Below are positions 7,751 through 15,725 of a stretch of 64,000 bases of DNA, one piece after another. The DNA comes from JBBREP01 sp963716525 (GTDB lineage: Bacteria; Actinomycetota; Acidimicrobiia; IMCC26256; PALSA-610), in NCBI GenBank assembly GCA_963716525.1, contig OY970315.1, positions 4,278,001 to 4,342,000 of the forward strand. Reading direction: 5' to 3'. The notes beneath the pieces are model-generated. The model did no database searches, was not told the origin of the DNA, and worked only from the letters and a program-made list of their open reading frames with translations. Position 1 is the first letter of the stretch. Each line of letters opens with the position of its first letter. Both the position numbers and the translations under genes were made by a program.

Positions 7751-9177
7751 AGCTCGGCGCGCAGCTCGCCGCGGCCGGAGCGGTCGGCGGCACGGCAGTC
7801 TCCGCCGCCCAGGGCGCGTTCGCCTCGGAGGTGGAGCGGGCCACGAAGTACGGGAGCATCCTCGACGGCGCGCCCGGCGAGTCGGGCATCGACCACGTGG
7901 TCGTCGTGATGATGGAGAACCGCAGCTTCGACTCGTACCTCGGATGGCTCGGTCGCGACTGGAGCTACTGGCGCGAGGGGCGATCCCGCTACGGCAAGAG
8001 CTTCGCGGTACTCGGCAACATCAACCAGACCTACAGCGCGCCGGACGGCACGCGCGTGAAGACGGCGCCGCACCGGGTGCTCGCGGGACCGGGCAACGTG
8101 TGGGAGGGCTGCGGGCACAACGATCCCGGACATGGCTGGGACGCCGGGCGCGCCGAACGCGACCACGGCTTCCTCGCCGCGGGCAGCGGCAACGACGAGC
8201 TCGCGCTCTGCTACTTCCGCGAGTTCGACCTCCCGATCTACCAGGCGCTCGCGCGCCGCTTCACGATCTGCGACCGCTGGCACGCATCGGTGCTCGGCCC
8301 CACCTACCCGAACCGCGAATATCACCTGTCGGCGCAATCGGGTGGCCACAAGGACAACTACCTGCCCCTCGCCGAGGGCGGGTTCCAGTGGCCGGCGATT
8401 TTCGACCGGCTCCACACGGCCGGCGTGAGCGTTGCCGACTACGCGTCGGACTTTCCGACGTTCGTGCTCTGGGGCAATCGAGTACTGCCCTACCTCCGTA
8501 CCTACGACGACTTCAAGACCGACGCCGGCGCGGGCCGGCTCCCGTCGGTGTCCTACGTGGAGCCGTACTTCCTCGGCGCCCTCGAGAACGACGACCATCC
8601 GCTGGCCGACCCCCGCGCCGGCCAGCAGTTCATCCGTGACGTGGTGCGAACGCTCGTGCAGTCGGATCTGTGGCAGAGAAGCCTGCTGATCGTCAACTAC
8701 GACGAGTGGGGCGGCTTCTTCGACCACGTCGCGCCACCCATCGTGCCCGACGCCCGCAGCAGCCCGATCGACGAGAACAACTTCGGCCAGTGCGGCTTCC
8801 GCATCCCGAACTTCATCGTGTCGCCGTACGCGCTGCGGAACTACGCCGACCACGCGCAGTACGACCACTCCTCGGTGCTGCGCTTCCTGGAGTGGCGCTT
8901 CCTCGGGGCACCGGCCTACGGCACGGGCGGCGACCCCAAGCACCCGTGGTGGCTGACCGCACACGACCGCCACGCCAAGAACCTCGGCCGTTCCCTCTCA
9001 AAGGCCGCGTTCGATCCGGCACTGCACTTCGACATCGACATGGCGCTGCAGGATCCAGCACCACCGTGCGGCCAGAACGCCGCGCTCGTGGACGGCGCGC
9101 ATCCCTTCGCAGCCGCGGTCGACCAGGGCTACCTCGACCGCGTCGGTCTCGCGCGCAAGCTCGCGCACGTTCGTTGA
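7729..9177 (+). CDS. Tat-exported phosphoesterase (phospholipase C / acid phosphatase family)
   Basis: A 482-aa exported enzyme of the alkaline-phosphatase-like phosphoesterase family that includes bacterial phospholipases C and acid phosphatases. The N-terminus MDRRGFLKLG is a twin-arginine signal followed by an Ala-rich hydrophobic stretch and an ASEVE-type junction, so it should be exported folded. The family signature is DHVVVVMMENRSFDSYLGWL. Metal and phosphate-binding regions NREYHLSAQSGGH, NYDEWGGFFDHVAPP and the late QYDHSSVLRFLEWRF are present. Phospholipid, phosphomonoester or other phosphodiester substrates are all possible. Confidence 0.88.
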   Translation: MDRRGFLKLGAQLAAAGAVGGTAVSAAQGAFASEVERATKYGSILDGAPGESGIDHVVVVMMENRSFDSYLGWLGRDWSYWREGRSRYGKSFAVLGNINQTYSAPDGTRVKTAPHRVLAGPGNVWEGCGHNDPGHGWDAGRAERDHGFLAAGSGNDELALCYFREFDLPIYQALARRFTICDRWHASVLGPTYPNREYHLSAQSGGHKDNYLPLAEGGFQWPAIFDRLHTAGVSVADYASDFPTFVLWGNRVLPYLRTYDDFKTDAGAGRLPSVSYVEPYFLGALENDDHPLADPRAGQQFIRDVVRTLVQSDLWQRSLLIVNYDEWGGFFDHVAPPIVPDARSSPIDENNFGQCGFRIPNFIVSPYALRNYADHAQYDHSSVLRFLEWRFLGAPAYGTGGDPKHPWWLTAHDRHAKNLGRSLSKAAFDPALHFDIDMALQDPAPPCGQNAALVDGAHPFAAAVDQGYLDRVGLARKLAHVR

Positions 9178-9195
9178 GCAGAGGCCGAGTCGGCG

Positions 9196-10401
9196 TCAGG
9201 TGAACGAGCCGGGGTCGGTGACGGCATCGCCCTCACGCGGCGCCGTCGCGAGCCGCAGCAGCTGATCGGGCGGTGAGGCGAGCAACATCTCGCCTTCGCT
9301 CGTATCGGTCGACCAGCCCGGATCGAGCGCGGGCACGCGCAGCGTGACGCCCGGTGGCGCGCTCCACAGCAGCGCAGGGCGCGGGCCGTGCCAGCGCAGC
9401 GCACACGACACCGGACCGTGACGCGTCGGTGCGTCGTGCACGGCCACCGCGCGCCCGAGCCATTCCGCGGGGAAGCCGGGGAAGAGCGCAAGCGTGGGCT
9501 CGGCCGCGTCGAGCTCACGAAGGACCACGTCGCGCACGGCACGCAGGAAGCGCGCCGGATGCTCGGGGACGCCCGCAGCCGCGGCGGCCAACTCGGCGCG
9601 TACGAGCGACCAGGCATCGTGGATCGGTACCCGCCGGCTCGCGTGCCTGCGCGCGCGCATCGCCAGCCGTTGCCACGCCGCGACCGCCTCGGTGTCGAAC
9701 CCCCAGTCCTCGAGCGCGATCGCGTCGTCGGCGGTCGGCCGGGGTCGGTCGCGGCCGGCGTGCAGCAGGAGCGCAGCCCGCGCGCCGTCGACCGCCCGCT
9801 GCAGCACCTCGTCCTCGACGTCGAGGAGGGCACCCCGTGCGAGAATTGCCTTCCACCCGCGCGCCACGTCGCCCGAAGCCGGTTGCGCGCGGGGGTCGAG
9901 CCCGGAGGGGGCGCGCGTGCCGGCCGCGGCACGCGCGAGGGGCACGAGCGCGCGGACCGACGCACGGTGCGGCAAGGGCCACACCAGCGAGGTCACGTCA
10001 CCGTCGGCATGCTGCTCGCGCCAGGCCGGCGCGGCCCGCACGATCGACCCGACCGCCGGCGCGCCGGCGCCGCGCACTCGCAGCGCGACGGCGACCGGCG
10101 CAGGTGACGCGTTCTCGATCTCGATCAGCACGCACGCGGGCGGACCGGTGACCGCGTACGCACGGTGCACGACGTCACCGCCCGGCACTGCGACCCGCGT
10201 CTCGACCACCGGCAGCCCGTCAATGGCGTGCTGGCGGGTCGCGCCGGCGGCCGGCGGGCGCCACCCGTCGGTGTAGAGCGACCATCCGAGCGCGACATGC
10301 GCGCCGGGCAGCTCGATCGCCCCGTCTCGCCGCACCACGGCGACCGTCGGCGCGTCGAGCACGCCGATCGTCACGCCGCGCTCCTGCTCGGGCGCGCTCA
10401 C
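9196..10401 (-). CDS. Conserved hypothetical protein, possibly glycosidase-like
   Basis: A 401-aa protein whose family I do not recognise. The first half is beta-rich (VALGWSLYTDGWRPPAAGAT, then VLIEIENASPAPVAVALRVR). The second half is helical (DEVLQRAVDGARAALLLHAG, DDAIALEDWGFDTEAVAAW) and recalls the alpha/alpha-barrel architecture of glucoamylase or trehalase-type proteins; this is only a fold-level guess. The GTG start at 10401 overlaps the gpsA stop (GTGA), so it is the last gene of the plsC-gpsA unit. No signal peptide is seen. Confidence 0.6.
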   Translation of the reverse strand: MSAPEQERGVTIGVLDAPTVAVVRRDGAIELPGAHVALGWSLYTDGWRPPAAGATRQHAIDGLPVVETRVAVPGGDVVHRAYAVTGPPACVLIEIENASPAPVAVALRVRGAGAPAVGSIVRAAPAWREQHADGDVTSLVWPLPHRASVRALVPLARAAAGTRAPSGLDPRAQPASGDVARGWKAILARGALLDVEDEVLQRAVDGARAALLLHAGRDRPRPTADDAIALEDWGFDTEAVAAWQRLAMRARRHASRRVPIHDAWSLVRAELAAAAAGVPEHPARFLRAVRDVVLRELDAAEPTLALFPGFPAEWLGRAVAVHDAPTRHGPVSCALRWHGPRPALLWSAPPGVTLRVPALDPGWSTDTSEGEMLLASPPDQLLRLATAPREGDAVTDPGSFT

Positions 10402-11405
10402 CTCATGCCGTGGAGCTCGGACGTCGCCTTGCGCAGCATGAGCTCGGGGACGAGATCGGCCGGGTGCGCACCGGAGTAGAGGACACGGCCCACGAAGTCG
10501 GCGACCGGGAGCTCGATCGAATAGCGCGTGCCGAGCTCGTTCACCGCGGCGGTACTCTTCACGCCTTCGGCCACCATCTTCATCTCGGCCACGATCTCGT
10601 CGAGCGTGCGGCCCTTGCCGAGCTCCACGCCGACGGTGCGGTTGCGGCTCTGCGGGCTGCTGCACGTGGCGATCAGATCGCCCATCCCCGCCAACCCGGC
10701 GAAGGTGAGCGGGTCGCCGCCCATCGCGACGCCGAGGCGCGCGAGCTCGGCGAGACCGCGTGTGATCAGCGCGGCCTTGGCATTGTCGCCGTAACCGAGA
10801 CCGTGCGCGATGCCGACGCCGATCGCGACGACGTTCTTCAGCGCGCCCGCGATCTCGCAGCCGACCACGTCGGGGTTGGTGTAGACGCGGAAGGTCGGCG
10901 TCATGAACACCGCTTGGAGCCGCTGCACGGTCTCCGGGTCGGTCATCGCGATCACCGTCGCCGCCGGCTGGCCCTGCACGATCTCCTTCGCCAGGTTCGG
11001 ACCCGACAGCACTCCGATGCGGTCCGTGCGGTGGCCGGCGAGCACGTCGGCGATCACTTCCGTCATCCGCGCGAGCGTGCCCTGCTCGATGCCCTTCGCA
11101 AGGCTCAGCACGGCCGCGTCGGACCGGATCGACGGTGCCGCGGCGCGCATGACCTCACGGAAACCGTGCGACGGCACGCCCATCACCACCGCGTCGGCGC
11201 CCGCGCACGCTTCCTCGAGCGACGCGGTGGCCCGCAGCGCCTCGGGCAGCTCGAGGCCGGACAGATAGTCGGTGTTCTCGTGGCGAGCGTTGATCGCGTC
11301 GGCCAGCTCGGGCCGCCGGGCCCACAGCATCACGTCGGCGTGCGCCGCGACGATTCCGGCGACCGCGGTCCCCCACGATCCGGCGCCGATCACCGCGACC
11401 TTCAT
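10398..11405 (-). CDS. gpsA: NAD(P)H-dependent glycerol-3-phosphate dehydrogenase
   Basis: Reduces dihydroxyacetone phosphate to sn-glycerol-3-phosphate for phospholipid synthesis; cytoplasmic. The 335-aa protein starts with the Rossmann motif VAVIGAGSWGTAVA, contains the catalytic-Lys region CEIAGALKNVVAIGVGIAHG, and the signature LAGMGDLIATCSSPQSRN. Length matches the family (330-340 aa). It lies 5 bp downstream of the acyltransferase stop, and the two catalyse successive steps in glycerolipid synthesis. Confidence 0.96.
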   Translation of the reverse strand: MKVAVIGAGSWGTAVAGIVAAHADVMLWARRPELADAINARHENTDYLSGLELPEALRATASLEEACAGADAVVMGVPSHGFREVMRAAAPSIRSDAAVLSLAKGIEQGTLARMTEVIADVLAGHRTDRIGVLSGPNLAKEIVQGQPAATVIAMTDPETVQRLQAVFMTPTFRVYTNPDVVGCEIAGALKNVVAIGVGIAHGLGYGDNAKAALITRGLAELARLGVAMGGDPLTFAGLAGMGDLIATCSSPQSRNRTVGVELGKGRTLDEIVAEMKMVAEGVKSTAAVNELGTRYSIELPVADFVGRVLYSGAHPADLVPELMLRKATSELHGMR

Positions 11406-11410
11406 CGCGG

Positions 11411-12129
11411 TCACTCGCCGGTCGGCGCCGTGTGGCGGCAGCTGCGCAGGACCGCCGTGTCGGGGTCGCGCCACCACCACTCGTCGCCGGCGCGCGGGCG
11501 CTGCGGATAGATCGTCCGGGCCCGGCGCACACACGCGCAGATCGCTTCCATGATGCGATCGGTGGCGTCCCGCACCGCTTCGCCGGGCGGGATCGTGACC
11601 GGCGCGCCGACCACCGCGACCTCCGCGACGAGCGGCTCGGGATTCGGGCGCCGGCCCTTGAACATCACGCGATGGGCCCCCCACAGGCCAACCGGCGTGA
11701 CGGGCATGCGCGTGGCGTGGGCGAGCCGGGCCGTGCCGGACTTGCCCGGCATGGGGTCGAGGTCGAGCGAGATCGTTCCCTCGGGGAAGACCGCGATGCA
11801 CTCGCCCCGCGGACCGACTGCACCGCCGAATCGAGCGCGTGCACCGCGTTGGCGCTCCCGCGCTGTACGGGGATCTGGCGCGTTGCCCGCAGCAGCGCAC
11901 CGAGTCCGGGGGCTCCGAACAGCTCGGCCTTGGCGAGGAACCGCACCTTGCGGTGGCGGCTGTCGGCCACCCACGCCAGCGCGAGCGGGTCGAGATACGA
12001 CGTGTGGTTGCTCGCGAGGATCACCGGTCCCTCGGTGGGGATGTGCTCGACGCCTTCGATGGTCCAGCACAACCCGAGCGCCAGACCCGGCGCGAGCACG
12101 TTGCGCGCCAAGGAGTAGGCGAGCTCCAT
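11411..12129 (-). CDS. 1-acyl-glycerol-3-phosphate acyltransferase (PlsC family), frameshifted
   Basis: Acyltransferase of the PlsC family, acylating lysophosphatidic acid or a related lipid at the membrane. The NHTSYLDPLALAW segment is the HX4D catalytic motif, and FPEGTIS is the substrate-phosphate motif. A missing base near 11815, in the GGGGC run after AVQSVRG, separates the halves; restored length is 239 aa. The start is either ATG 12129 (MELAYSLARN) or ATG 12141. It shares a very short divergent intergenic region with cofC and is followed closely by gpsA. Confidence 0.82.
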
Positions 12130-12150
12130 CGCCGGTAGCATACGCAGGTC

Positions 12151-12726
12151 ATGGCGGTGCTGGTCGTGCCGATCCGCTCGTTCCGCGGGGGCTTCGCGCG
12201 GCTCGCACACCGGCTCGACGGTGGTGAACGCCATGTGCTGGCGCAGCGTCTCGCCGATCGAGTCGCCGACGCCTCCGGCGCGATGGAGCTCGTCGTGGTC
12301 AGCTCCGATGCCGACGTCGTCGAGTGGGCACACGGTCGCGGCGCGACGGTGGTCGACGATCCGGGTTCGCTCGACGCCGCCGCCGACGCCGGTCGCACGT
12401 GGGCGCGTGCGTGCGGCGCGGCGCGTGTCGTCGTGGCCCACGCCGACCTGCCGTTCGTGTGGGGACTCGAGCGGCTCGCCGCGCCCGATGCCGCGCCCGT
12501 CGCGATGATCGTCCCCGACCGGCACGACGACGGCACCCCCGTGCTGTCGCTGCCCACCGACGCCGATGTCGCCTTCGCCTACGGCGCGGGCTCGTTCGCG
12601 CGGCACTGCGAGGCCGCCGGCGCGGCCGGCCTCACTGTGCACATCCTGCGCGACGACCTGCTCGGATTCGACGTCGACGTGCCCGCCGACCTCGACGCGG
12701 CTGCCGCGCGGGAGGCACTGCGATGA
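12151..12726 (+). CDS. cofC: 2-phospho-L-lactate (or phosphoenolpyruvate) guanylyltransferase
   Basis: CofC/FbiD enzyme of coenzyme F420 synthesis: uses GTP to activate 2-phospholactate or phosphoenolpyruvate for FO coupling. The 191-aa nucleotidyltransferase fold starts LVVPIRSFRGGFARLAHRLD, has LVVVSSDADVVEWAHGRGA, and the acidic AHADLPFVWGLERL segment. Which three-carbon substrate is used cannot be told. The gene fits the four LLM-class oxidoreductases in the window, which in actinobacteria usually use F420. Its stop overlaps the next start. Confidence 0.85.
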   Translation: MAVLVVPIRSFRGGFARLAHRLDGGERHVLAQRLADRVADASGAMELVVVSSDADVVEWAHGRGATVVDDPGSLDAAADAGRTWARACGAARVVVAHADLPFVWGLERLAAPDAAPVAMIVPDRHDDGTPVLSLPTDADVAFAYGAGSFARHCEAAGAAGLTVHILRDDLLGFDVDVPADLDAAAAREALR

Positions 12727-13451
12727 CATCGGTGCCCACCGTCGACCTCCCGGTGCCGGCCCGTGCCCTGGCAATCGGCGCGCACCCCGACGACGTGGAG
12801 TTCGGTTGCGGCGCGACGCTGGCCAAGTGGGCCCGCGCCGGCTGCGAGACGCACGTGCTCGTGCTCACCGACGGCTCGAAGGGCACGTGGGACCCCCACG
12901 CCGATCTCGAAGCCCTCGTGGCCCTTCGCGTCGAGGAGCAGCGCGCCGCGGCCGGAGTGCTCGGCGCCACCGGGGTGCACTTTCTCGGCCAGACCGACGG
13001 TGAGCTCACCGAGGACCGCACGGTACGGGCACGCATCTGCGAGATCGTTCGGCGAACCCGGCCCGGCGTGGTGTTCACCCACGATCCCTGGAAGCCGTAC
13101 CGGCTGCATCCCGACCACCGGCACGCGGGATTCGTCGCGATCGACGCGCTCGTCGCGGCGCGTGATCCACACTTCTTCGCGGAGCAGGGCGTGGCGCATC
13201 ACCGGCCCGACGCGCTGCTGCTCTTCGAGGCCGCGACCGTCGACCATGTCGAGCGCATCGGCACCACGATCGATACCAAGGTCGACGCGTTGCTCGCGCA
13301 TCGAAGCCAGTGGCGCTCCACGCACCGCATCGACGACGACCCGGCGACGCAGATCGAGGCATTCCGCCAGCGCATCGAGGACCGGGCGCGTGAGGCCGCG
13401 CCCCCGGACTGTGCCGACCTCGTCGAAGGCTTCAAGCGCCTGGAGCTCTGA
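12723..13451 (+). CDS. PIG-L family deacetylase
   Basis: Zn2+-dependent N-acetylglucosaminyl deacetylase family (PIG-L/LmbE; MshB of mycothiol synthesis belongs here). Motifs: GAHPDDVEFGCG (zinc His/Asp), and the later RLHPDHRHAGFVAIDALVAA supplying the third ligand. The 242-aa length is typical. The ATG overlaps the cofC stop (ATGA), so translation is coupled; why an F420 enzyme and a deacetylase share an operon is not known. It is shorter than typical MshB. Confidence 0.88.
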   Translation: MTSVPTVDLPVPARALAIGAHPDDVEFGCGATLAKWARAGCETHVLVLTDGSKGTWDPHADLEALVALRVEEQRAAAGVLGATGVHFLGQTDGELTEDRTVRARICEIVRRTRPGVVFTHDPWKPYRLHPDHRHAGFVAIDALVAARDPHFFAEQGVAHHRPDALLLFEAATVDHVERIGTTIDTKVDALLAHRSQWRSTHRIDDDPATQIEAFRQRIEDRAREAAPPDCADLVEGFKRLEL

Positions 13452-13467
13452 ACAGCCTCGCAAACGA

Positions 13468-13495
13468 GTTGTGCCCCGCCGAAGCGGGGCACAAC
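13468..13495. terminator. Bidirectional terminator between PIG-L and histone-like genes
   Basis: Perfect 12-bp stem GTTGTGCCCCGC / GCGGGGCACAAC around a CGAA tetraloop, between the convergent stops at 13451 and 13517. T-rich flanks are short on both sides (TTCTA on plus, TCGTTTG on minus). Confidence 0.8.
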
Positions 13496-13516
13496 TTCTA
13501 CGTCGTGATACGACGG

Positions 13517-13894
13517 TCAGCGCTTCTTGGCCGCACGCTTCTTGACAACGCGCTTCTTGGCCACACGCCGCTTGGCAGGGGCCTTCCTCGCGGCCGCCTT
13601 CTTCACGGTGCGCTTCTTCGTCGCCCGCTTCTTGGCGGGAGCCTTCTTCGCAGCCCGCTTCTTGGCGGGAGCCTTCTTCGCAGCCCGCTTCACGGTGCGC
13701 TTCTTGGCCACACGCTTCTTGGCCGGAGCCCTCTTCGCGGTGGTCTTCTTCGCAGCCCGCTTCTTGGCGGGAGCCTTCTTCGCAGCCTTCCTCGCGGGAG
13801 CCTTCTTCGCTACCCGCTTCTTAGCCGCGCGCTTGGCCGGCGCCTTCTTGGCTGCTCGTTTCGCTGCCTTCTTTGCCGGAGGCACGGTCACCAC
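13517..13894 (-). CDS. Lys/Ala-rich histone H1-like DNA-binding protein
   Basis: A 125-aa protein built almost wholly of AAKK/PAKK/KKR repeats, with no hydrophobic core. The composition is that of eukaryotic histone H1 tails and of the C-terminal tail of mycobacterial HupB, so it should bind DNA without sequence preference. Start is GTG 13894; an upstream ATG runs into a stop. It is 87 bp downstream of the HU gene on the same strand and probably cotranscribed, so the pair resembles a HupB-type protein split in two. Confidence 0.85.
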   Translation of the reverse strand: MVTVPPAKKAAKRAAKKAPAKRAAKKRVAKKAPARKAAKKAPAKKRAAKKTTAKRAPAKKRVAKKRTVKRAAKKAPAKKRAAKKAPAKKRATKKRTVKKAAARKAPAKRRVAKKRVVKKRAAKKR

Positions 13895-13981
13895 CTTTCC
13901 GTGGTCATCTGAATGTTGCTTGTTGCACCACTTCGGGGATCACCGCGGCCATCCTGGCCGCCCCCTACCCGGGTTGGGGTC

Positions 13982-14260
13982 TTACCGACCGGCGGCGCGC
14001 TCTTTGAACTTCGCACCGACGGAGAACTTCGCGACCTTCGTCGCTGGGACGGTCATCGTCTCGCCCGTGCGCGGGTTCCGAGCCGTGCGCTCGGACCGGG
14101 CCGACTGCGAGAACGCGCCGAAGCCGGGCAACGTGACCTTGTCACCACTCGCGACGGCATTCTCGATGATCTCGATGAAGGCGTTCAACGCGCCCTCTGC
14201 GTCTGACTTCGACAGCCCACTCGTCTCGGCCATCTTGTCGACAAGTTCACCCTTGTTCAC
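13982..14260 (-). CDS. hup: HU-family nucleoid DNA-binding protein
   Basis: HU/IHF-family protein of 92 aa that bends and compacts DNA as a dimer. Sequence from MNKGELVDKMAETSGLSKSD through the DNA-binding arm (LPGFGAFSQSARSERTARNP, then RTGETMTVPA) to KFSVGAKFKERAAG is standard. I chose the GTG at 14260 because GGAG lies 7 bp upstream and because the family starts MNK-EL. It lacks the Lys-rich C-terminal tail of mycobacterial HupB; a separate gene downstream encodes such a tail-like protein. Confidence 0.95.
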   Translation of the reverse strand: MNKGELVDKMAETSGLSKSDAEGALNAFIEIIENAVASGDKVTLPGFGAFSQSARSERTARNPRTGETMTVPATKVAKFSVGAKFKERAAGR

Positions 14261-14822
14261 GTTGACGCTCCATGAGAGTGCGCGACGGGCGCGCATGCGA
14301 CTGCGTGTTCGTGTGCATCACAACGCATTCAGGAACGAAGGTCAAGCATTTGCGCTGCTCAACCGTGCGAATTGTGTGTGCGCGCGCGCTCCAGAGGCGC
14401 ATTTCGCGCGGCGAAACGCGCGGAATTCGCGTGCCGCGTGCGCTGATATCCACCACTTCGCGCGCGTGTCGTGCGATGATGGAGTGTGCGTCACGCGTTG
14501 GGCGCGCAATGCGGGCGACCAACAATGCGGGCGACCAACAATGCGGGCGACCAACAATGCGGGCGACCAACAACGCGGGCGACCAACAACGCGTGGGCGA
14601 CCAACGATGCGGGCGCTCGACAGCATTGTCGGCAGCAGCGTGGTCGGGACTTCGCCAGCGGCATCGCCGTCAGAGACTCCGACGTCTCCGACCTCACGGA
14701 CTTCGACGGCGGCATCACGCCCGTGCGAGCGCGCCGAGGACGTCGGCACCGACTCCGAGTCCCATCACCGCCGCGTGAACGAGCTTGCGCCGCTTCGCGG
14801 TCGAAGCCCAGTGATGGAGTAG
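14261..14822. other. Long non-coding stretch upstream of HU
   Basis: About 560 bp without a convincing gene, long for this dense region. It must hold the HU promoter (HU is the first gene leftward) and contains a 16-bp minisatellite at 14508-14621. The part at 14300-14420 is less GC-rich than the surroundings. Open frames here encode only low-complexity repeats. I see no tRNA or known RNA fold. Confidence 0.6.
14508..14621. repeat. Tandem 16-bp minisatellite upstream of HU
   Basis: Seven head-to-tail copies of AATGCGGGCGACCAAC. Copies 1-4 are identical, copy 5 has one change (AACGC...), copy 6 carries a 2-bp insertion and copy 7 is degenerate. On the minus strand, the direction of HU, the unit reads GTTGGTCGCCCGCATT. 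There are no unique spacers, so it is not CRISPR. It could be an array of protein-binding sites for HU expression or simple slippage DNA. Confidence 0.9.
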
Positions 14823-14895
14823 CAGCCCCGAGCGGATTTGAACCGCCGCTTCCGCCTTGAGAGGGCGGCGTCCTTGGCCACTAGACGACGGGGCC
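14823..14895 (-). tRNA. tRNA-Glu (CUC anticodon)
   Basis: Cloverleaf on the minus strand: acceptor GGCCCCG pairing with CGGGGCT (one G-U), D arm GTCT...GGAC, anticodon arm CCGCC-CTCTCAA-GGCGG with anticodon CTC, T arm GGCGG-TTCAAAT-CCGCT. The discriminator is G and no CCA is encoded. It lies 56 bp after tRNA-Gln and in the same direction as gltX upstream, whose product charges it. Confidence 0.93.
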
Positions 14896-14951
14896 AGAAG
14901 TGCAATCTTGCGGGTGATGAGGTGCGCTGGTGTCGGTGGAGCTCTGCGTGG

Positions 14952-15026
14952 TGGCTCGGGGGGAGGACTCGAACCTCCAACCTTCTGATCCAGAGTCAGA
15001 CGTTCCGCCAGTTGAACTACCCCCGA
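14952..15026 (-). tRNA. tRNA-Gln (CUG anticodon)
   Basis: Cloverleaf on the minus strand: acceptor TCGGGGG/CCCCCGA, anticodon arm TCTGA-CTCTGGA-TCAGA with anticodon CTG, T arm GGAGG-TTCGAGT-CCTCC, discriminator G followed by encoded CCA (14954-14952). It starts 6 bp after the DUF218 gene stop. In bacteria without GlnRS, this tRNA is charged with Glu by GltX and amidated, so adjacency to gltX is functionally sensible. Confidence 0.95.
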
Positions 15027-15032
15027 ATGGGA

Positions 15033-15725
15033 CTACCCCCGAACGAGCTTGGCCGCATGCCGCGACCGGCGCGGAGGCAGAGCCATGATAGCGAGTCCGG
15101 GCACGAGCTTCCCGACCCGGCCGTGTCGCTGCAGCACCCCGTAACCGAGCAACCGGCCCGCGGCCACACGCACCGACTCGCGCAACAGGTACGGCACGAT
15201 GTGGATGCCGTGGACGAAATGCGTCGGCGACGTGACCGGGTCGAGGCCGACGTCGGCCGCGATGTCGTCGATGCGCGCCGAGTGATACGCGTCCGACACC
15301 AGGGTGACGTGGCGCAGATGGCGCACCTGCAGGAAGCGCGACGCGGCTTCGAGCGACTCCCACGACGACCGGCCCTGCACCTCACGCAGGATGGCGGTCT
15401 CGGGGACGCCGTGTGCATGCAGGTAGATCGCGCCGGTCGCTGCCTCGGTGTAGAGGTCGCCGGGCTGCTTCCCCCCGGTGACGACGATGGTCGGCGCGAC
15501 GTGCTCGCGCCAGAGCGTGAGCGCGTGGTCGAGGCGGGCGCGGAGGTCGTCGGACGGCCGGCCGTTGTACTGCGCGGCACCGAGCACGATGATCGCGTCG
15601 GACGGTCGGCGACTGTCGGTGGTCGATTCGTGCCAGACGATCACGAAGATGACGGCCCAGTAGACGAAGGCGGCCGCGACCGCCGCGACGCTCGCGCCGA
15701 CGATCCAGCGCACCGGCCGGGCCAT
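15033..15725 (-). CDS. YdcF/DUF218-family membrane-anchored protein
   Basis: A 230-aa protein with an N-terminal membrane segment (IVGASVAAVAAAFVYWAVIF) followed by a DUF218 domain: SDAIIVLGAAQYNGRPSDDL, TIVVTGGKQPGD, SSWESLEAASRFLQ, VTLVSDAYHSAR. The family includes E. coli YdcF and SanA, linked to envelope processes, with unclear activity. Its start overlaps the gltX stop by one base (TGATG), so translation is coupled, and its stop is 6 bp from tRNA-Gln. Confidence 0.87.
   Translation of the reverse strand: MARPVRWIVGASVAAVAAAFVYWAVIFVIVWHESTTDSRRPSDAIIVLGAAQYNGRPSDDLRARLDHALTLWREHVAPTIVVTGGKQPGDLYTEAATGAIYLHAHGVPETAILREVQGRSSWESLEAASRFLQVRHLRHVTLVSDAYHSARIDDIAADVGLDPVTSPTHFVHGIHIVPYLLRESVRVAAGRLLGYGVLQRHGRVGKLVPGLAIMALPPRRSRHAAKLVRG

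Noticed and set aside
13469..13912. Plus-strand open frame of Leu/Gly/Arg repeats
   Set aside because: Exact antisense of the Lys/Ala repeat gene; codon bias and the HU neighbour support the minus strand.
13943..13959. Hairpin GCGGCC-ATCCT-GGCCGC between HU and the Lys-rich gene as a terminator
   Set aside because: Short, with no T tract on either strand; the two genes are more likely cotranscribed, so I do not call it.
14508..14621. CRISPR array
   Set aside because: Units are directly contiguous 16-mers with no unique spacers and no cas genes nearby.
14272..14860. Open frames across the minisatellite encoding ATNNAGDQQ-type repeats
   Set aside because: Present in several frames purely because of the 16-bp repeat; one overlaps tRNA-Glu; no ribosome-binding site.
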